NCBI GenBank assembly: GCA_026399475.1
Contig: JAPLQY010000088.1
Location: 38,884 to 102,883 of the forward strand
Reading direction: 5' to 3'
DNA length: 64,000 nucleotides
Source: Rhodocyclales bacterium
Lineage (GTDB): Bacteria > Pseudomonadota > Gammaproteobacteria > Burkholderiales > Rhodocyclaceae
A program made the translations under genes and the position numbers. This document shows positions 7,964-16,608 of this stretch, piece by piece. The notes below the pieces were generated by a model. It saw only the letters and a list, made by a program, of their open reading frames with translations. It was not told the DNA's origin and ran no database searches. Each line of letters starts with the position of its first letter. Positions within the stretch are counted from its first letter, which is position 1.

Positions 7964-8571
7964 AACAATCCCTTGCGCTTGGCCAGGAGCACGGCCTCGG
8001 TTCGCGAGCGAACGCCCAGTTCGCGGAAAATGGCCGAGACGTGGACGCGCACGGTGTTCTCGCTCATCCCCAGGTAGTCACCGATCTCGCGGTTGGAGCG
8101 GCCGGCGCATAGCTCGGCGAGCACCTCGACCTGGCGCCTTGTGAGCTTCTGGTCCAGACGCTCCGCGCCATTGGCTTCCTCAATTCCATTCGTTGGCGAG
8201 TAAACCTGGCCATCGAGGATCTGGCGCAAGGCCAACCGCATCTCTTCGACGGCTGTCGTCTTTGGGATGTAGCCCTGGGCGCCGTAGAAGAGGGCCTGAC
8301 GCACAACCTCGCTCCCGTCAACGGCGGAGAGCACTACCAGGCAAGCGTCAGGGCACTGCCGGCGCAAAGCCCGCAGACCATCGAGACCGCCGAGGCCCGG
8401 AAGGCCAAGATCGAGGAAGATCAGGTCGAAGTCCTCATCCACCGCCGCCGCCAATCCCGCTTCGGCCGACCCGGTTTCGACCACACAGGCCACGTCGGGC
8501 AGCACGCGGGCAAGCATGAGCTTGAAGCCCTCGCGAAAAAGTGCGTGGTCGTCGATGAGCAGAATATTCAT
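7960..8571 (-). CDS. LuxR/NarL-family response regulator
   Basis: A 203-residue regulator starting at 8571 (MNILLIDDHALFREG), the usual start of the family; the longer open frame adds 19 non-homologous residues. The receiver domain (1-120) has the acidic pair DDH, the phospho-Asp in FLDLGLPG near residue 55 and Lys in YIPKTT. The LuxR HTH (about 140-200) shows LTRRQVEVLAELCAGRSNREIG and SENTVRVHVSAIFRELGV. It is co-transcribed with and upstream of the hybrid kinase and is presumably its target. No binding site could be identified. Confidence 0.9.
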   Translation of the reverse strand: MNILLIDDHALFREGFKLMLARVLPDVACVVETGSAEAGLAAAVDEDFDLIFLDLGLPGLGGLDGLRALRRQCPDACLVVLSAVDGSEVVRQALFYGAQGYIPKTTAVEEMRLALRQILDGQVYSPTNGIEEANGAERLDQKLTRRQVEVLAELCAGRSNREIGDYLGMSENTVRVHVSAIFRELGVRSRTEAVLLAKRKGLF

Positions 8572-8738
8572 GGCGCTGCGATCTCCGAATCCAGGCATCC
8601 CGAGTGCATCGATGATAACAGCCGCCACATCTGGCTGCGCATCGACGCATCGACATCCCGGACCTAGTCCAAATGTGCGATGGACAGCTTTGCGGTCGGA
8701 TGGTGGAATCGGGTCTGAGTCGTTTATTGGAATCTTTC

Positions 8739-9176
8739 ATGCGTCTGCCCGCCAAGAGCCTTCTTCTTTGCCTCACCCTCACTTCCCTGGCCGCCTGGGC
8801 GCAGGAGATTGCGGTCGGTGTCGCGCGGGTTCAGGCGGAGGGCTTGCCGCGCGGCCAGATCGTGATCGACCTGACTACCCGAACCCGCCACCCTGCCTTC
8901 CTCGAGCCCCAATCGATGAAGGTGCCGGATGGAGTTCGCATTCTTTCCTCCGCCACCTCGCCCGACAATGCGCGCACCTGTCCGCGCGCCGGACCATCCC
9001 AGACTGAATGTCGCCAGATCTTCCGCGTGACGCTTGACGCAGGAGCGCGCTGCCACGCCGGCGGCAATTATGAGGCCCTATTTCGCGTGGACTGTTGGCC
9101 GGGCACCGCCGCGAGCTTATGCAAGCCAGGTGCCCATCAGTACGACTTCAAGCTTGGAATCGAACCTCTATGTTAG
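8739..9176 (+). CDS. Secreted cysteine-containing protein of unknown function
   Basis: A 145-residue protein beginning at 8739 with a clear signal peptide (MRLPAKSLLLCLTLTSLAAWA, cleavage before QEIAVG). The mature part has six cysteines (TCPRAG, ECRQIF, RCHAGG, DCWPGT, LCKPGA and the final C), an even number suggesting disulfides in the periplasm or outside the cell. I do not recognise a family. It faces away from the two-component pair and precedes the repeat protein at 9405 by 228 bp in the same orientation. That gap shows no recognised feature apart from the AAGGAG ribosome site of the next gene. Confidence 0.6.
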   Translation: MRLPAKSLLLCLTLTSLAAWAQEIAVGVARVQAEGLPRGQIVIDLTTRTRHPAFLEPQSMKVPDGVRILSSATSPDNARTCPRAGPSQTECRQIFRVTLDAGARCHAGGNYEALFRVDCWPGTAASLCKPGAHQYDFKLGIEPLC

Positions 9177-9404
9177 GTCTCTCGCGTCCCGGAAAGACCA
9201 AATCGGACCGCACCACGTTGACGCGAGGAAACCTGCGGAAAATGCAACTTATCGTATTTGCGAATTCGGCCGCACCGGCTTCACCGCTCCGGGAACATTG
9301 TTACGGAACGGGATACAGGTCGGGGCAGCAAACTGGATCGGGGTTGGGCGGCGTTCATTGGTGAACGTGTCGTAGACCAGTCCCAATAAAAGGAGAAAAG
9401 CACC

Positions 9405-10871
9405 ATGAATATAAGACGCATCCCCAGCTTGGTCACCGCGGCGCTGCTTTGCGCTTCGTTCGGTGCAGCAGGACAGCAGCCGCCCGCCGCCCACCCACCC
9501 CTGAACCTCGGGCAGAAGGCGAAGAACCCCAACACAGCACATCAGCCGAAGGCGGTTCACCACGATTGCAAGTGGTATATCGACAAGGAAGTCAGCGCCT
9601 ATACCACTCGCGTCGGCCGCGGCCTGGGGGCCGGCGTCATTTCCGCACAGGAACGCGCCGACCTGGAGAAGGAATACAACACGTTCAAGACCAAGGAGGC
9701 AGCGGCGCTCAAGGACGGCAAGGTCGATCCTCAGGAATGCGCCATGCTCTACGAGGAACTGACCGACTTGAACAACCATCTGGGTGACGCGCTTTGCAGT
9801 CGCGAAGTCCCCGCCGCCAAGCACGCGGAAGTCGCCGCCGCCCTCAAGCAAGGCGCCCAGGCTCGCCATGGCAACGTAGCGGTCAATCCGAACCAGGGAC
9901 TTGGCCTGTGCATCAGTGAAATCACGCACATGGTCAACTTGTTCGAGGCCGCGATCCAGCGTGGGAAGCAGGCTGGCCTGATCGACGCAACGGAAGCAGC
10001 TGCGTTGGAGAAGAGTCGCGCCAAACTCATCAATGACGAGAAGCGAGCCTTGTCCGACCACAAGATCTCGAGGGTGGAACTTAAGAAGATGATGCGCGAT
10101 ATCGACGTCGAGAACAAGAAACTCGATGCCGCCATGGCGTCCCCCGCTGCTGCTGCCAAGGTTGCCCCGGCCAAGGCGCATCCACCCCTGAACCTCGCGG
10201 CGCGCAAGGGTAAGCACCCCCACGCAGCCCATCGACCGAAGGCGATTCACCACGAGTGCAAGTGGTATATGGACAAGGAAATCACGGCCTATACCACCCG
10301 CGTGGGCCGTGGCCTGACCGCCGGCGTGATTTCTGCCGCGGAACGTGCCGAACTGGAAAAGGAATACAACACGTTCAAGGCCAAGGAGACGACGGCGCTC
10401 AAGGACGGCAAGATCGATCCCACGGAGTGCGCCACGCTCTACGAGGACCTGACCGACTTGAACAACCACCTGGGTGATGCACTTTGCAGCCGCGAAGTCC
10501 CGGCCGCCAAGCAAGCAGAAGTTGTCGGCGCCATCAAGCTGGCCGCTCAGGCTCGCCATGGCAGTGCTGCGGTCACGCCGAACCCCGGATTGGGCTTGTG
10601 CGTTGCTGAAGTTACGCACATGGTCAGTCTGTTCGAATCCGCAATCCAGCGCGGCAAGGCAGCCGGCCTGATCGACGCGAAGGAAGCAGCCGAACTGGAG
10701 AAGGGTCGCGCCAAACTCGCCGCCGACGAAAAGAGAGCCCTTACCGACCACAAGATCTCGCACGTGGAACTCAAGCGGATGATGAATGACATCGATGTCG
10801 AGAACAAGAAGCTCGACGCCGCCATGGCAACCCCCGCTGCTGCTGAAAAGGTGCGGCGGCAAGCGCGGTGA
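9405..10871 (+). CDS. Exported four-fold repeat protein of unknown function
   Basis: A 488-residue protein with a signal peptide (about residues 1-24) and a strong AAGGAG ribosome site. The mature part is two units of exactly 230 residues (about 29-258 and 259-488), around 78% identical with no gaps by eye. Within each unit two halves (about 70-130 and 184-244) align without gaps at about 39% identity around the pattern G-(V/L)-I-x3-E-x3-LEK...AL-x-D-x-(K)-I-x3-E. The half-repeats look like helix pairs with a DGKID/DHKIS turn that recalls, but does not equal, an EF-hand. Cysteines (CKWY, EC, LC, LCS) recur at the same places in both units. No membrane anchor is seen. A strong terminator follows. 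The family was not recognised. Confidence 0.75.
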   Translation: MNIRRIPSLVTAALLCASFGAAGQQPPAAHPPLNLGQKAKNPNTAHQPKAVHHDCKWYIDKEVSAYTTRVGRGLGAGVISAQERADLEKEYNTFKTKEAAALKDGKVDPQECAMLYEELTDLNNHLGDALCSREVPAAKHAEVAAALKQGAQARHGNVAVNPNQGLGLCISEITHMVNLFEAAIQRGKQAGLIDATEAAALEKSRAKLINDEKRALSDHKISRVELKKMMRDIDVENKKLDAAMASPAAAAKVAPAKAHPPLNLAARKGKHPHAAHRPKAIHHECKWYMDKEITAYTTRVGRGLTAGVISAAERAELEKEYNTFKAKETTALKDGKIDPTECATLYEDLTDLNNHLGDALCSREVPAAKQAEVVGAIKLAAQARHGSAAVTPNPGLGLCVAEVTHMVSLFESAIQRGKAAGLIDAKEAAELEKGRAKLAADEKRALTDHKISHVELKRMMNDIDVENKKLDAAMATPAAAEKVRRQAR

Positions 10872-10930
10872 AAAAGTAAATTAGCCGCCACTCGTCGGGA
10901 GTGCGCAGCCTGCCTGCCGTTCCCGACACC

Positions 10931-10968
10931 CGGCCTTCGGTCACCTGAGACCGAAGGCCGTTTTGTTT
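10931..10968 (+). terminator. Rho-independent terminator after the repeat protein
   Basis: A 12 bp perfect stem (CGGCCTTCGGTC pairing with GACCGAAGGCCG) with a 6 base loop is followed by TTTTGTTTT. It lies 60 bp after the stop of the repeat-protein gene and ends that transcript before the transposase remnant. Confidence 0.9.
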
Positions 10969-10986
10969 TCAGGCCCGGCGAGCCAG

Positions 10987-11517
10987 CCAGGGTTTTCCCT
11001 ACGCCCCAAGCATCTGGGCGCACAGATCGGCGTGACTCTGGTCCAGCACACCTGGGGGTCGGCGCTGACGCATCATCATCACGTGCATGGCATTGTTCCG
11101 GGCGGCGGTTTGTCGCCGGATGGTGAGCGGTAGATAGCCTGCAAGCCGGGTTTCTTTCTGCCGGTACGCGTGCTCTCGCGGTTGTTTCGGCGGCGCTTCC
11201 TGGAGGAGTTTGCGAAGGCGCATCGCAGCGGCCAGTTGAAGTTCTTCGGCGAGTACGCCGATTTGGCTGACGCGGCGGTCTTCGCCGACTGGCTGGCACC
11301 GCTACGAAAGGTCGAATGGGTGGTCTATGCCAAGCGTCCCTTTGCCGGGCCGGCGGCGGTACTGGCGTATCTGTCGCGCTATACCCACCGGGTGGCGATC
11401 TCCAACCGGCGACTGATCTCCCTGGACGAGCGCGGTGTCACGTTCCTCTGGAAGGATTACCGGACCAAGGGGCGAACGCGCAACAAGACCATGACGCTGC
11501 ACTCGAGGCTTGTGTGA
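10987..11517 (+). pseudogene. IS91-family transposase remnant
   Basis: One reading frame carries, in order, PKHLGAQIGVTLVQHTWGSAL, a His-rich HHHHVHGIVPGGGLSPDGER, an in-frame TAG where relatives have Trp, then CKPGFFLPVRVLSRLFRRRFL and AYLSRYTHRVAISNRRL. This is the central and catalytic region of IS91/IS801-type transposases (HUH/Y2). The N-terminal zinc-binding part and the C-terminus after KGRTRNKTMTL are missing, and the stop near 11131 splits what remains. It is therefore a dead fragment. The 173 bp after it, up to the Nif3-like gene, holds nothing I recognise. Confidence 0.85.
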
Positions 11518-11690
11518 CGCCTGCCCGGCGGGCTCTTGCGCGCCTTGGTAGTCCAGCGCGTGAGGGCAGGTATCTCACAACCCTTAACATCAGCGGACTG
11601 TCGACGCGCTTGGCCTCAAAACAACTTCTGACCCGGCGGGAGTGAGTCCGGCAATGGCAGTTCGACGCCTCGCAATCATCGCAAGTACGA

Positions 11691-12455
11691 TCACACCGGG
11701 TTGTCGATATCGACAAACTCGCAATCGATGCCGAACTTCTCCGTCAGATGCACACCCAGCGCCATCACGCCATAGCGCTCGGTGGCATGGTGGCCGGCGG
11801 CGATGAAGGCCATGCCGGTTTCGCGCGCAAGATGCACGGTCTGCTCCGAAATCTCGCCCGAGACGAAGACGTCAGCCCCCGTTGCCAGCGCCGCTTCGAA
11901 GTAGTCCTGTGCGCCGCCGCTGCACCAGGCAATGCGCTTCACGTCGCGCGCCGGATCACCGATCAGCAGCGGCGCGCGGCCCAACACCTGCTCCATCAGG
12001 CGCGCCAGTTCGCCGGCAAAAGTCGGCGCTGGCGGGGCGCCGATAAAGCCGATGTCCTGTTCGCCGAAGTGACCCGTGACACTCCAGTCCAGACGCAGGG
12101 CTAGTTGCGCATTGTTGCCCAATGCAGGATGGGCATCCAGTGGCAAGTGGTAAGCAAACAAGTTGATGTCGTGCGCCAGCAGGCGCGCCATGCGCTGCTT
12201 GCGAAAACCCGTAACGCGACCGTCTTCGGCTTTCCAGAACCAGCCGTGATGCACCAGCAGGGCGTCTGCCCGATGTTCGATGGCTGCCTCGATCAAGGCC
12301 TGACTGGCGGTAACCCCGCAGACAATGCGCCGAACGCGCTCGCGGCCTTCCACTTGCAGGCCGTTTGGGCAATAATCGCGAAAGCGTGCGGTGTCCAGCA
12401 AAGCGTCCAGATAGGCACGCAGATCCTCACGTAGTACGGCATTACCCTGCATCAT
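11691..12455 (-). CDS. Nif3-like dinuclear metal centre protein (YbgI type)
   Basis: A 254-residue cytoplasmic protein with the expected length of the Nif3/YbgI family. It begins [30 protein letters not shown] and carries the metal-binding LLVHHGWFW near residue 70, [18 protein letters not shown] near 105, and a C-terminal HHATERYG. These are the family's metal ligands; relatives form hexameric toroids whose reaction is still unclear. It diverges from the HtrA-type protease with only 25 bp between the start codons, so their promoters must overlap or lie inside coding sequence. Confidence 0.88.
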   Translation of the reverse strand: MMQGNAVLREDLRAYLDALLDTARFRDYCPNGLQVEGRERVRRIVCGVTASQALIEAAIEHRADALLVHHGWFWKAEDGRVTGFRKQRMARLLAHDINLFAYHLPLDAHPALGNNAQLALRLDWSVTGHFGEQDIGFIGAPPAPTFAGELARLMEQVLGRAPLLIGDPARDVKRIAWCSGGAQDYFEAALATGADVFVSGEISEQTVHLARETGMAFIAAGHHATERYGVMALGVHLTEKFGIDCEFVDIDNPV

Positions 12456-12480
12456 TTACACCCCCGGAAAAGACCAAATT

Positions 12481-13644
12481 ATGCGCCGCCTTTGGCTGAT
12501 TTTTGCCCAGACCGTCACGATCTGCGTTGCTGTCCTGTTTGTCGTCAAGACGCTCAAGCCGGAGTGGCTGGCCCAGATGCCGAGCACCGGCGGCGGCATC
12601 TCCGAAGTGGCGACGGTGCTCGAAGCACCTGCGGGCAGCGAGGTGCATCGTCCCGGCTCCTATGCCGATGCGGCGAAAAAGGCGGTGCCGGCAGTGGTCT
12701 ATATTTTCACCAGCCAGGAGGTCAAGGGGCCGCGCCACCCCTTCATCAACGACCCGATTTTCAGGCACTTCTTCGGGGACCGTTTCGGCGAACAGTCGCA
12801 GCGCCGCTCGGGCCTGGGCAGCGGCGTGGTGGTCTCGCCCGAGGGCTATATCCTGACCAACTTCCACGTGATCGACGGCGCCGATGAAATCGAGGTCGCG
12901 CACAGCGATGGGCGCAAGTACAAAGCGCGCGTGGTCGGCTCCGACCCCGAATCGGATCTGGCGGTGTTGCGCATTCCCGCGGACCACAAACTGCCGGTGA
13001 TCGCCTTCGGCAGCAGCGACACCCTGCGCGTGGGCGATGTCGTGCTGGCCATCGGCAATCCCTTCGGCGTCGGGCAGACCGTCACTTCCGGCATCGTGTC
13101 CGCGCTGGGCCGCTCGCATCTGGGCATCAACACCTTCGAAAACTTCATCCAGACCGACGCGGCGATCAACCCAGGCAATTCGGGTGGGGCACTGGTCGAT
13201 GCCAATGGTCATCTGGTCGGCATCAACACGGCGATTTATTCACAAAGCGGCGGCTCGATGGGCATCGGCTTTGCGATTCCCGTCTCGCTGGCAAAAAATG
13301 TGATGGAGCAGATCGTCAAGACGGGCGGCGTGACGCGCGGCTGGGTCGGCGTCGAGGTGCAGGAGATCACCCCGGAACTTGCTGAATCCTTCAAGCTGGG
13401 CGGCACGCAAGGGGCGCTGATCGCCGGCGTCATGCGCGGCAGCCCGGCGGACAAGGCCGGCATCAAACCCGGCGACGTGCTGACTCAGGTGGCCGGCAAG
13501 AGCGTGAAGGATGCCCAGGTGATGCTGGACCTGATCGCCGCGCTGGAGCCGGGCAAAATCACGCGTTTCGACCTGAAGCGCGAGGGTCGCAATGTGGGCG
13601 TTGACATCACCATCGGCAAGCGCCCGCCACCACCGAAAGAATAG
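12481..13644 (+). CDS. Membrane-anchored HtrA-family serine protease (DegS/AlgW/DegQ type)
   Basis: A 387-residue protein with one N-terminal membrane anchor (about residues 4-22), a trypsin-like domain with the triad H129 (NFHVID), D159 (ESDLAVL) and S234 (NPGNSGGAL), and a single PDZ domain (about 285-380, starting RGWVGVEVQEI). Anchor plus one PDZ matches DegS/AlgW-like envelope-stress proteases or the short DegQ form common in Betaproteobacteria. It would act in the periplasm in quality control or stress sensing. Its 3' end faces the korB gene, with a shared hairpin between. Confidence 0.92.
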   Translation: MRRLWLIFAQTVTICVAVLFVVKTLKPEWLAQMPSTGGGISEVATVLEAPAGSEVHRPGSYADAAKKAVPAVVYIFTSQEVKGPRHPFINDPIFRHFFGDRFGEQSQRRSGLGSGVVVSPEGYILTNFHVIDGADEIEVAHSDGRKYKARVVGSDPESDLAVLRIPADHKLPVIAFGSSDTLRVGDVVLAIGNPFGVGQTVTSGIVSALGRSHLGINTFENFIQTDAAINPGNSGGALVDANGHLVGINTAIYSQSGGSMGIGFAIPVSLAKNVMEQIVKTGGVTRGWVGVEVQEITPELAESFKLGGTQGALIAGVMRGSPADKAGIKPGDVLTQVAGKSVKDAQVMLDLIAALEPGKITRFDLKREGRNVGVDITIGKRPPPPKE

Positions 13645-13652
13645 GTTTTTGC

Positions 13653-13692
13653 GTGAAACGTGATGCAACCCGAGTCACATTTCACGTTTCAC
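13653..13692. terminator. Hairpin between convergent htrA-type and korB genes
   Basis: An 11 bp perfect inverted repeat, GTGAAACGTGA (13653-13663) and its complement (13682-13692), lies between two converging genes, with T-rich flanks on the plus-strand side. It probably works as a bidirectional terminator. It shares the GTGAAACGTGA motif with the larger hairpin at 1653-1732. Confidence 0.55.
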
Positions 13693-13708
13693 TTTTCACC
13701 CAGGAGAT

Positions 13709-14764
13709 CTACCTGAGCGAGGCGTTCAGCGCCTCGAGCGCCTTGCTGCCGGGACACAGATAGGCGTCGCCGAGCTGGTTGAGCGGCTTTTCCACAGTGT
13801 TCAGGGCACGGTGCAGGTCGTCCGGCTCGGGATTCACGTAGATCAGACCGGTGACGATTTCGCCCATCGCGCTGCGCTCCTGCAGGTAGTTCATGGCGCC
13901 GACGCGGTCGGTCGGATCGTAATCCGTTCCGAGCTTGCGCAGCATCAGCACCGAACCGTCGTGCTGGACCACACGCCGGGCCGTGCCGGGTGCGTAGGAG
14001 GTGGTGATCTGGTCGCGCGGCAGGATGAAGTCGAGGCGATTGACGGCGTCGTTGTGTTCGCGCACGTAGTCGTAGCTCTTGGTCGACCCGGGGTGGTTGT
14101 TGAAGGTCACGCAGGGGCTGAGGACGTCGATGATGGCAGGGCCGTGGTGCCGCAGTGCGCCCTTGATCAGGGGCACCAGTTGCTCCTTGTCGCCCGAGAA
14201 CGAACGGGCGACATAGGTTGCACCCAGCTGCAGTGCCAGCGCCACGAGGTCGATCGGGCTGTCGTTGTTGACCACCCCGCGCTTGTTCTTCGAACCCTTG
14301 TCGGTGGTCGCCGAGAACTGGCCCTTGGTCAGCCCGTAGACGCCGTTGTTTTCCACCAGGTAGGCCATGTTGACGCCGCGCCGCATGGCGTGGGCGAACT
14401 GGCCGATGCCGATCGAGGCCGAATCGCCGTCGCCCGAGACACCCAGATAAAGCAGGTCGCGATTGGCCATTGCGGCGCCGGTCAGCACCGAGGGCATCCG
14501 CCCGTGGGTGGTGTTGAAGCCGTGCGAGGCGCCGAGGAAGTAGTCCGGCGTCTTCGACGAGCAGCCGATGCCGGAAAGCTTGGCGACGCGATGCGGCTCG
14601 ATGTCGAGATCGAAGCAGGCCTGCACGACGGCGGCGGAAATCGAATCATGGCCGCAGCCGGCGCACAGGGTGGAAATCGCGCCTTCATAGTCGCGGCGGG
14701 TGTAGCCGAGCGCGTTCTTGGGCTGTTCGTAGCGCAGCAGCTTGGGCTTGGCGAGATAGGTCAT
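13709..14764 (-). CDS. korB: 2-oxoglutarate oxidoreductase beta subunit (TPP-binding)
   Basis: A 351-residue beta subunit of the 2-oxoacid:acceptor oxidoreductase family. The early LCAGCGHDSISAA supplies cluster cysteines, and the TPP/Mg site reads GDGDSASIGIGQFAHAM followed by VENNGVYGLTKGQ. It overlaps the korA stop by four bases (ATGA). With korC and korA it matches, in order and size, the three-subunit 2-oxoglutarate:NADP+ oxidoreductase described from Azoarcus evansii (known from literature memory). That enzyme oxidises 2-oxoglutarate plus CoA to succinyl-CoA and CO2, feeding low-potential electrons to ferredoxin for aromatic-ring reduction. Substrate preference cannot be proved from sequence. 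Confidence 0.88.
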   Translation of the reverse strand: MTYLAKPKLLRYEQPKNALGYTRRDYEGAISTLCAGCGHDSISAAVVQACFDLDIEPHRVAKLSGIGCSSKTPDYFLGASHGFNTTHGRMPSVLTGAAMANRDLLYLGVSGDGDSASIGIGQFAHAMRRGVNMAYLVENNGVYGLTKGQFSATTDKGSKNKRGVVNNDSPIDLVALALQLGATYVARSFSGDKEQLVPLIKGALRHHGPAIIDVLSPCVTFNNHPGSTKSYDYVREHNDAVNRLDFILPRDQITTSYAPGTARRVVQHDGSVLMLRKLGTDYDPTDRVGAMNYLQERSAMGEIVTGLIYVNPEPDDLHRALNTVEKPLNQLGDAYLCPGSKALEALNASLR

Positions 14765-16608
14765 GATGCCACCTTGCGAATCGGGGATACCTTGTTTTCA
14801 TCGACCGCCGATGCGATCCTGCCGGAAATGAACCCGGCCGTGATCGGCGTGCCATCGTAGTGCAGCACCTTGATCAGCTTCTTCGGATCGGCTTCGCCTT
14901 CGGTCAGCAACAGCATGCGCAACTGGCCGCTCTCGTTCTGCTCGACGACGAAGACCACGTCGTGCTCGTCGATGAACTGGGTCACTTCATCGGCAAACGG
15001 GAAGCCACGCACGCGCAGCAGGTCGACATGCACGCCCGTGTCCTTGAGCAGCGAGGCCGCCTCGGACATCGCGTTGCTGGTCGAACCGTAGTAGATCGCG
15101 CCGAAGCGGGTCGGCTGCGCAGCCTTGCACAGCACCGGAGCCGGCACCAGCTTCTTGGCGGTTTCGAACTTGCGGCGCAGGCGTTCCATGTTGTAGACAT
15201 AGTCGGTCCCGGCCTCGCTGTACTTGGCGTAGGCGTTGCGCGTCGTGCCGCGACTGAAGAAGGCCCCCTTGGTCGGGTGCGTGCCGGGAATCGTGCGCCA
15301 GGGAATGCCGTCGCCGTCCACATCGAGGTAGCGGCCGAAGGTCTTGCCCGAATCGAGATCCTTCGCGCTCATCACCTTGCCGCGATCATAGCGCCGTGAA
15401 TCGTCCCAGTCGAAGGGCTTGCACAGCACCTCGTTCATGCCGATATCGAGATCGAGCAGCATCATCACCGGCGTCTGCAGCCGTTCCGCGAGGTCGAAGG
15501 CCTGGGCGCCGAGGGTGAAGCACTCGTAGGGGTCCTCGGGGAACAGCAGCACGTGCTTGGTGTCGCCGTGCGACGCGTAGGCACAGGCGAGCAGGTCGGA
15601 CTGCTGGGTGCGGGTCGGCATGCCGGTCGAGGGTCCGCCGCGCTGCACGTTGTAGATCACTATCGGAACTTCGGCGAAATAGGCCAAGCCGAGGAATTCC
15701 TGCATCAGCGAAATGCCCGGGCCCGACGTCGCGGTGAACGCCCGCGCACCGTTCCACGCAGCGCCGATGACGATACCGATCGCGGCCAGCTCGTCTTCGG
15801 CCTGGGTGATGGCGTAGCGCGCACGACCGTTGTCCGGGTCGGTGCGGTACTTGCGGCAGAAGCTGCTGAAGGAATCGATGATCGAGGTCGACGGCGTGAT
15901 CGGGTACCAGCCCACCACGGTGGCGCCGCCGTAAACCGCGCCGAGCGCGCTGGCGTCGTTGCCGTTGATGAAGATGCGATTCCCCACCGAATCGGAGCGC
16001 TCGATGCGCAGGCCGATCGGGCAGGAAAATGTTGCCTTGGCGCCCTCGAAGCCGATCTTCAGCGCATTGACGTTCGAGCTGATCAGCTTGTCCTTGCCAC
16101 GAAACTGGTCGGCGATCAACTGCTCGACGGTGCTCATTTCCATGCCGAGCAAGGCCGCCAGGGCGCCCACGTACATGATGTTCTTGAACAGCTGGCGCTG
16201 GCGCGGATCGGTGTATTCCTTGTTGCACATCTCGGTCAGCGGGATCCCGAGCACCGTGATGTCGTCGCGAAAACGCGACTTGGGCTGCGCCTTGGTCGAA
16301 TCGTAGAGCAGGTAGCCGCCCGGGGCGATCTCGGCGATGTCGCGATCCCAGGTCTGCGGATTCATGGCCACCATCAGTTCGCAGCCGCCGCGGCGACCGA
16401 GCCAGCCGGCGCCGGAAACACGCAATTCATACCAGGTCGGCATGCCCTGGATGTTGGACGGGAATATGTTGCGCGGCGCCACCGACACGCCCATGCGCAT
16501 CACCGCGCGGGCGAACAGTTCGTTGGCCGAGGCGGAACCCGAACCATTGATGTTGGCGAACTTGATGACGAAATCGTTGCAACTCTCGATAGGTTTCATG
16601 ACACTCAT
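14761..16608 (-). CDS. korA: 2-oxoglutarate oxidoreductase alpha subunit with fused gamma domain
   Basis: A 615-residue protein. The N-terminal gamma domain (about 1-190; FANINGSGSASANELFARA... GCELMVAMN) is fused to the alpha pyrimidine-binding domain with GWYPITPSTSIIDSF near residue 230 and TSGPGISLMQEF near 300. The start at 16608 was chosen because its ATG overlaps the korC stop (ATGA) and the gamma fold begins directly after; the frame is open far upstream but that is only a shadow of korC. The gamma-alpha fusion is the normal arrangement for KorA-type enzymes. Cytoplasmic; partner of the products of the flanking genes. Confidence 0.88.
   Translation of the reverse strand: MSVMKPIESCNDFVIKFANINGSGSASANELFARAVMRMGVSVAPRNIFPSNIQGMPTWYELRVSGAGWLGRRGGCELMVAMNPQTWDRDIAEIAPGGYLLYDSTKAQPKSRFRDDITVLGIPLTEMCNKEYTDPRQRQLFKNIMYVGALAALLGMEMSTVEQLIADQFRGKDKLISSNVNALKIGFEGAKATFSCPIGLRIERSDSVGNRIFINGNDASALGAVYGGATVVGWYPITPSTSIIDSFSSFCRKYRTDPDNGRARYAITQAEDELAAIGIVIGAAWNGARAFTATSGPGISLMQEFLGLAYFAEVPIVIYNVQRGGPSTGMPTRTQQSDLLACAYASHGDTKHVLLFPEDPYECFTLGAQAFDLAERLQTPVMMLLDLDIGMNEVLCKPFDWDDSRRYDRGKVMSAKDLDSGKTFGRYLDVDGDGIPWRTIPGTHPTKGAFFSRGTTRNAYAKYSEAGTDYVYNMERLRRKFETAKKLVPAPVLCKAAQPTRFGAIYYGSTSNAMSEAASLLKDTGVHVDLLRVRGFPFADEVTQFIDEHDVVFVVEQNESGQLRMLLLTEGEADPKKLIKVLHYDGTPITAGFISGRIASAVDENKVSPIRKVAS

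Noticed and set aside
6032..8077. 681-codon plus-strand frame
   Set aside because: It is antisense to the hybrid kinase, whose catalytic boxes are intact, and its composition is low-complexity His/Arg/Gln-rich.
9249..10862. 537-codon open frame on the minus strand
   Set aside because: It is exactly antisense to the signal-peptide-bearing repeat gene, which has a ribosome site and a terminator. Its apparent repeats merely mirror the real gene.
11438..11716. Minus-strand 92-codon frame over the transposase remnant end
   Set aside because: No recognisable domain and it overlaps the IS91 remnant; composition looks non-coding.
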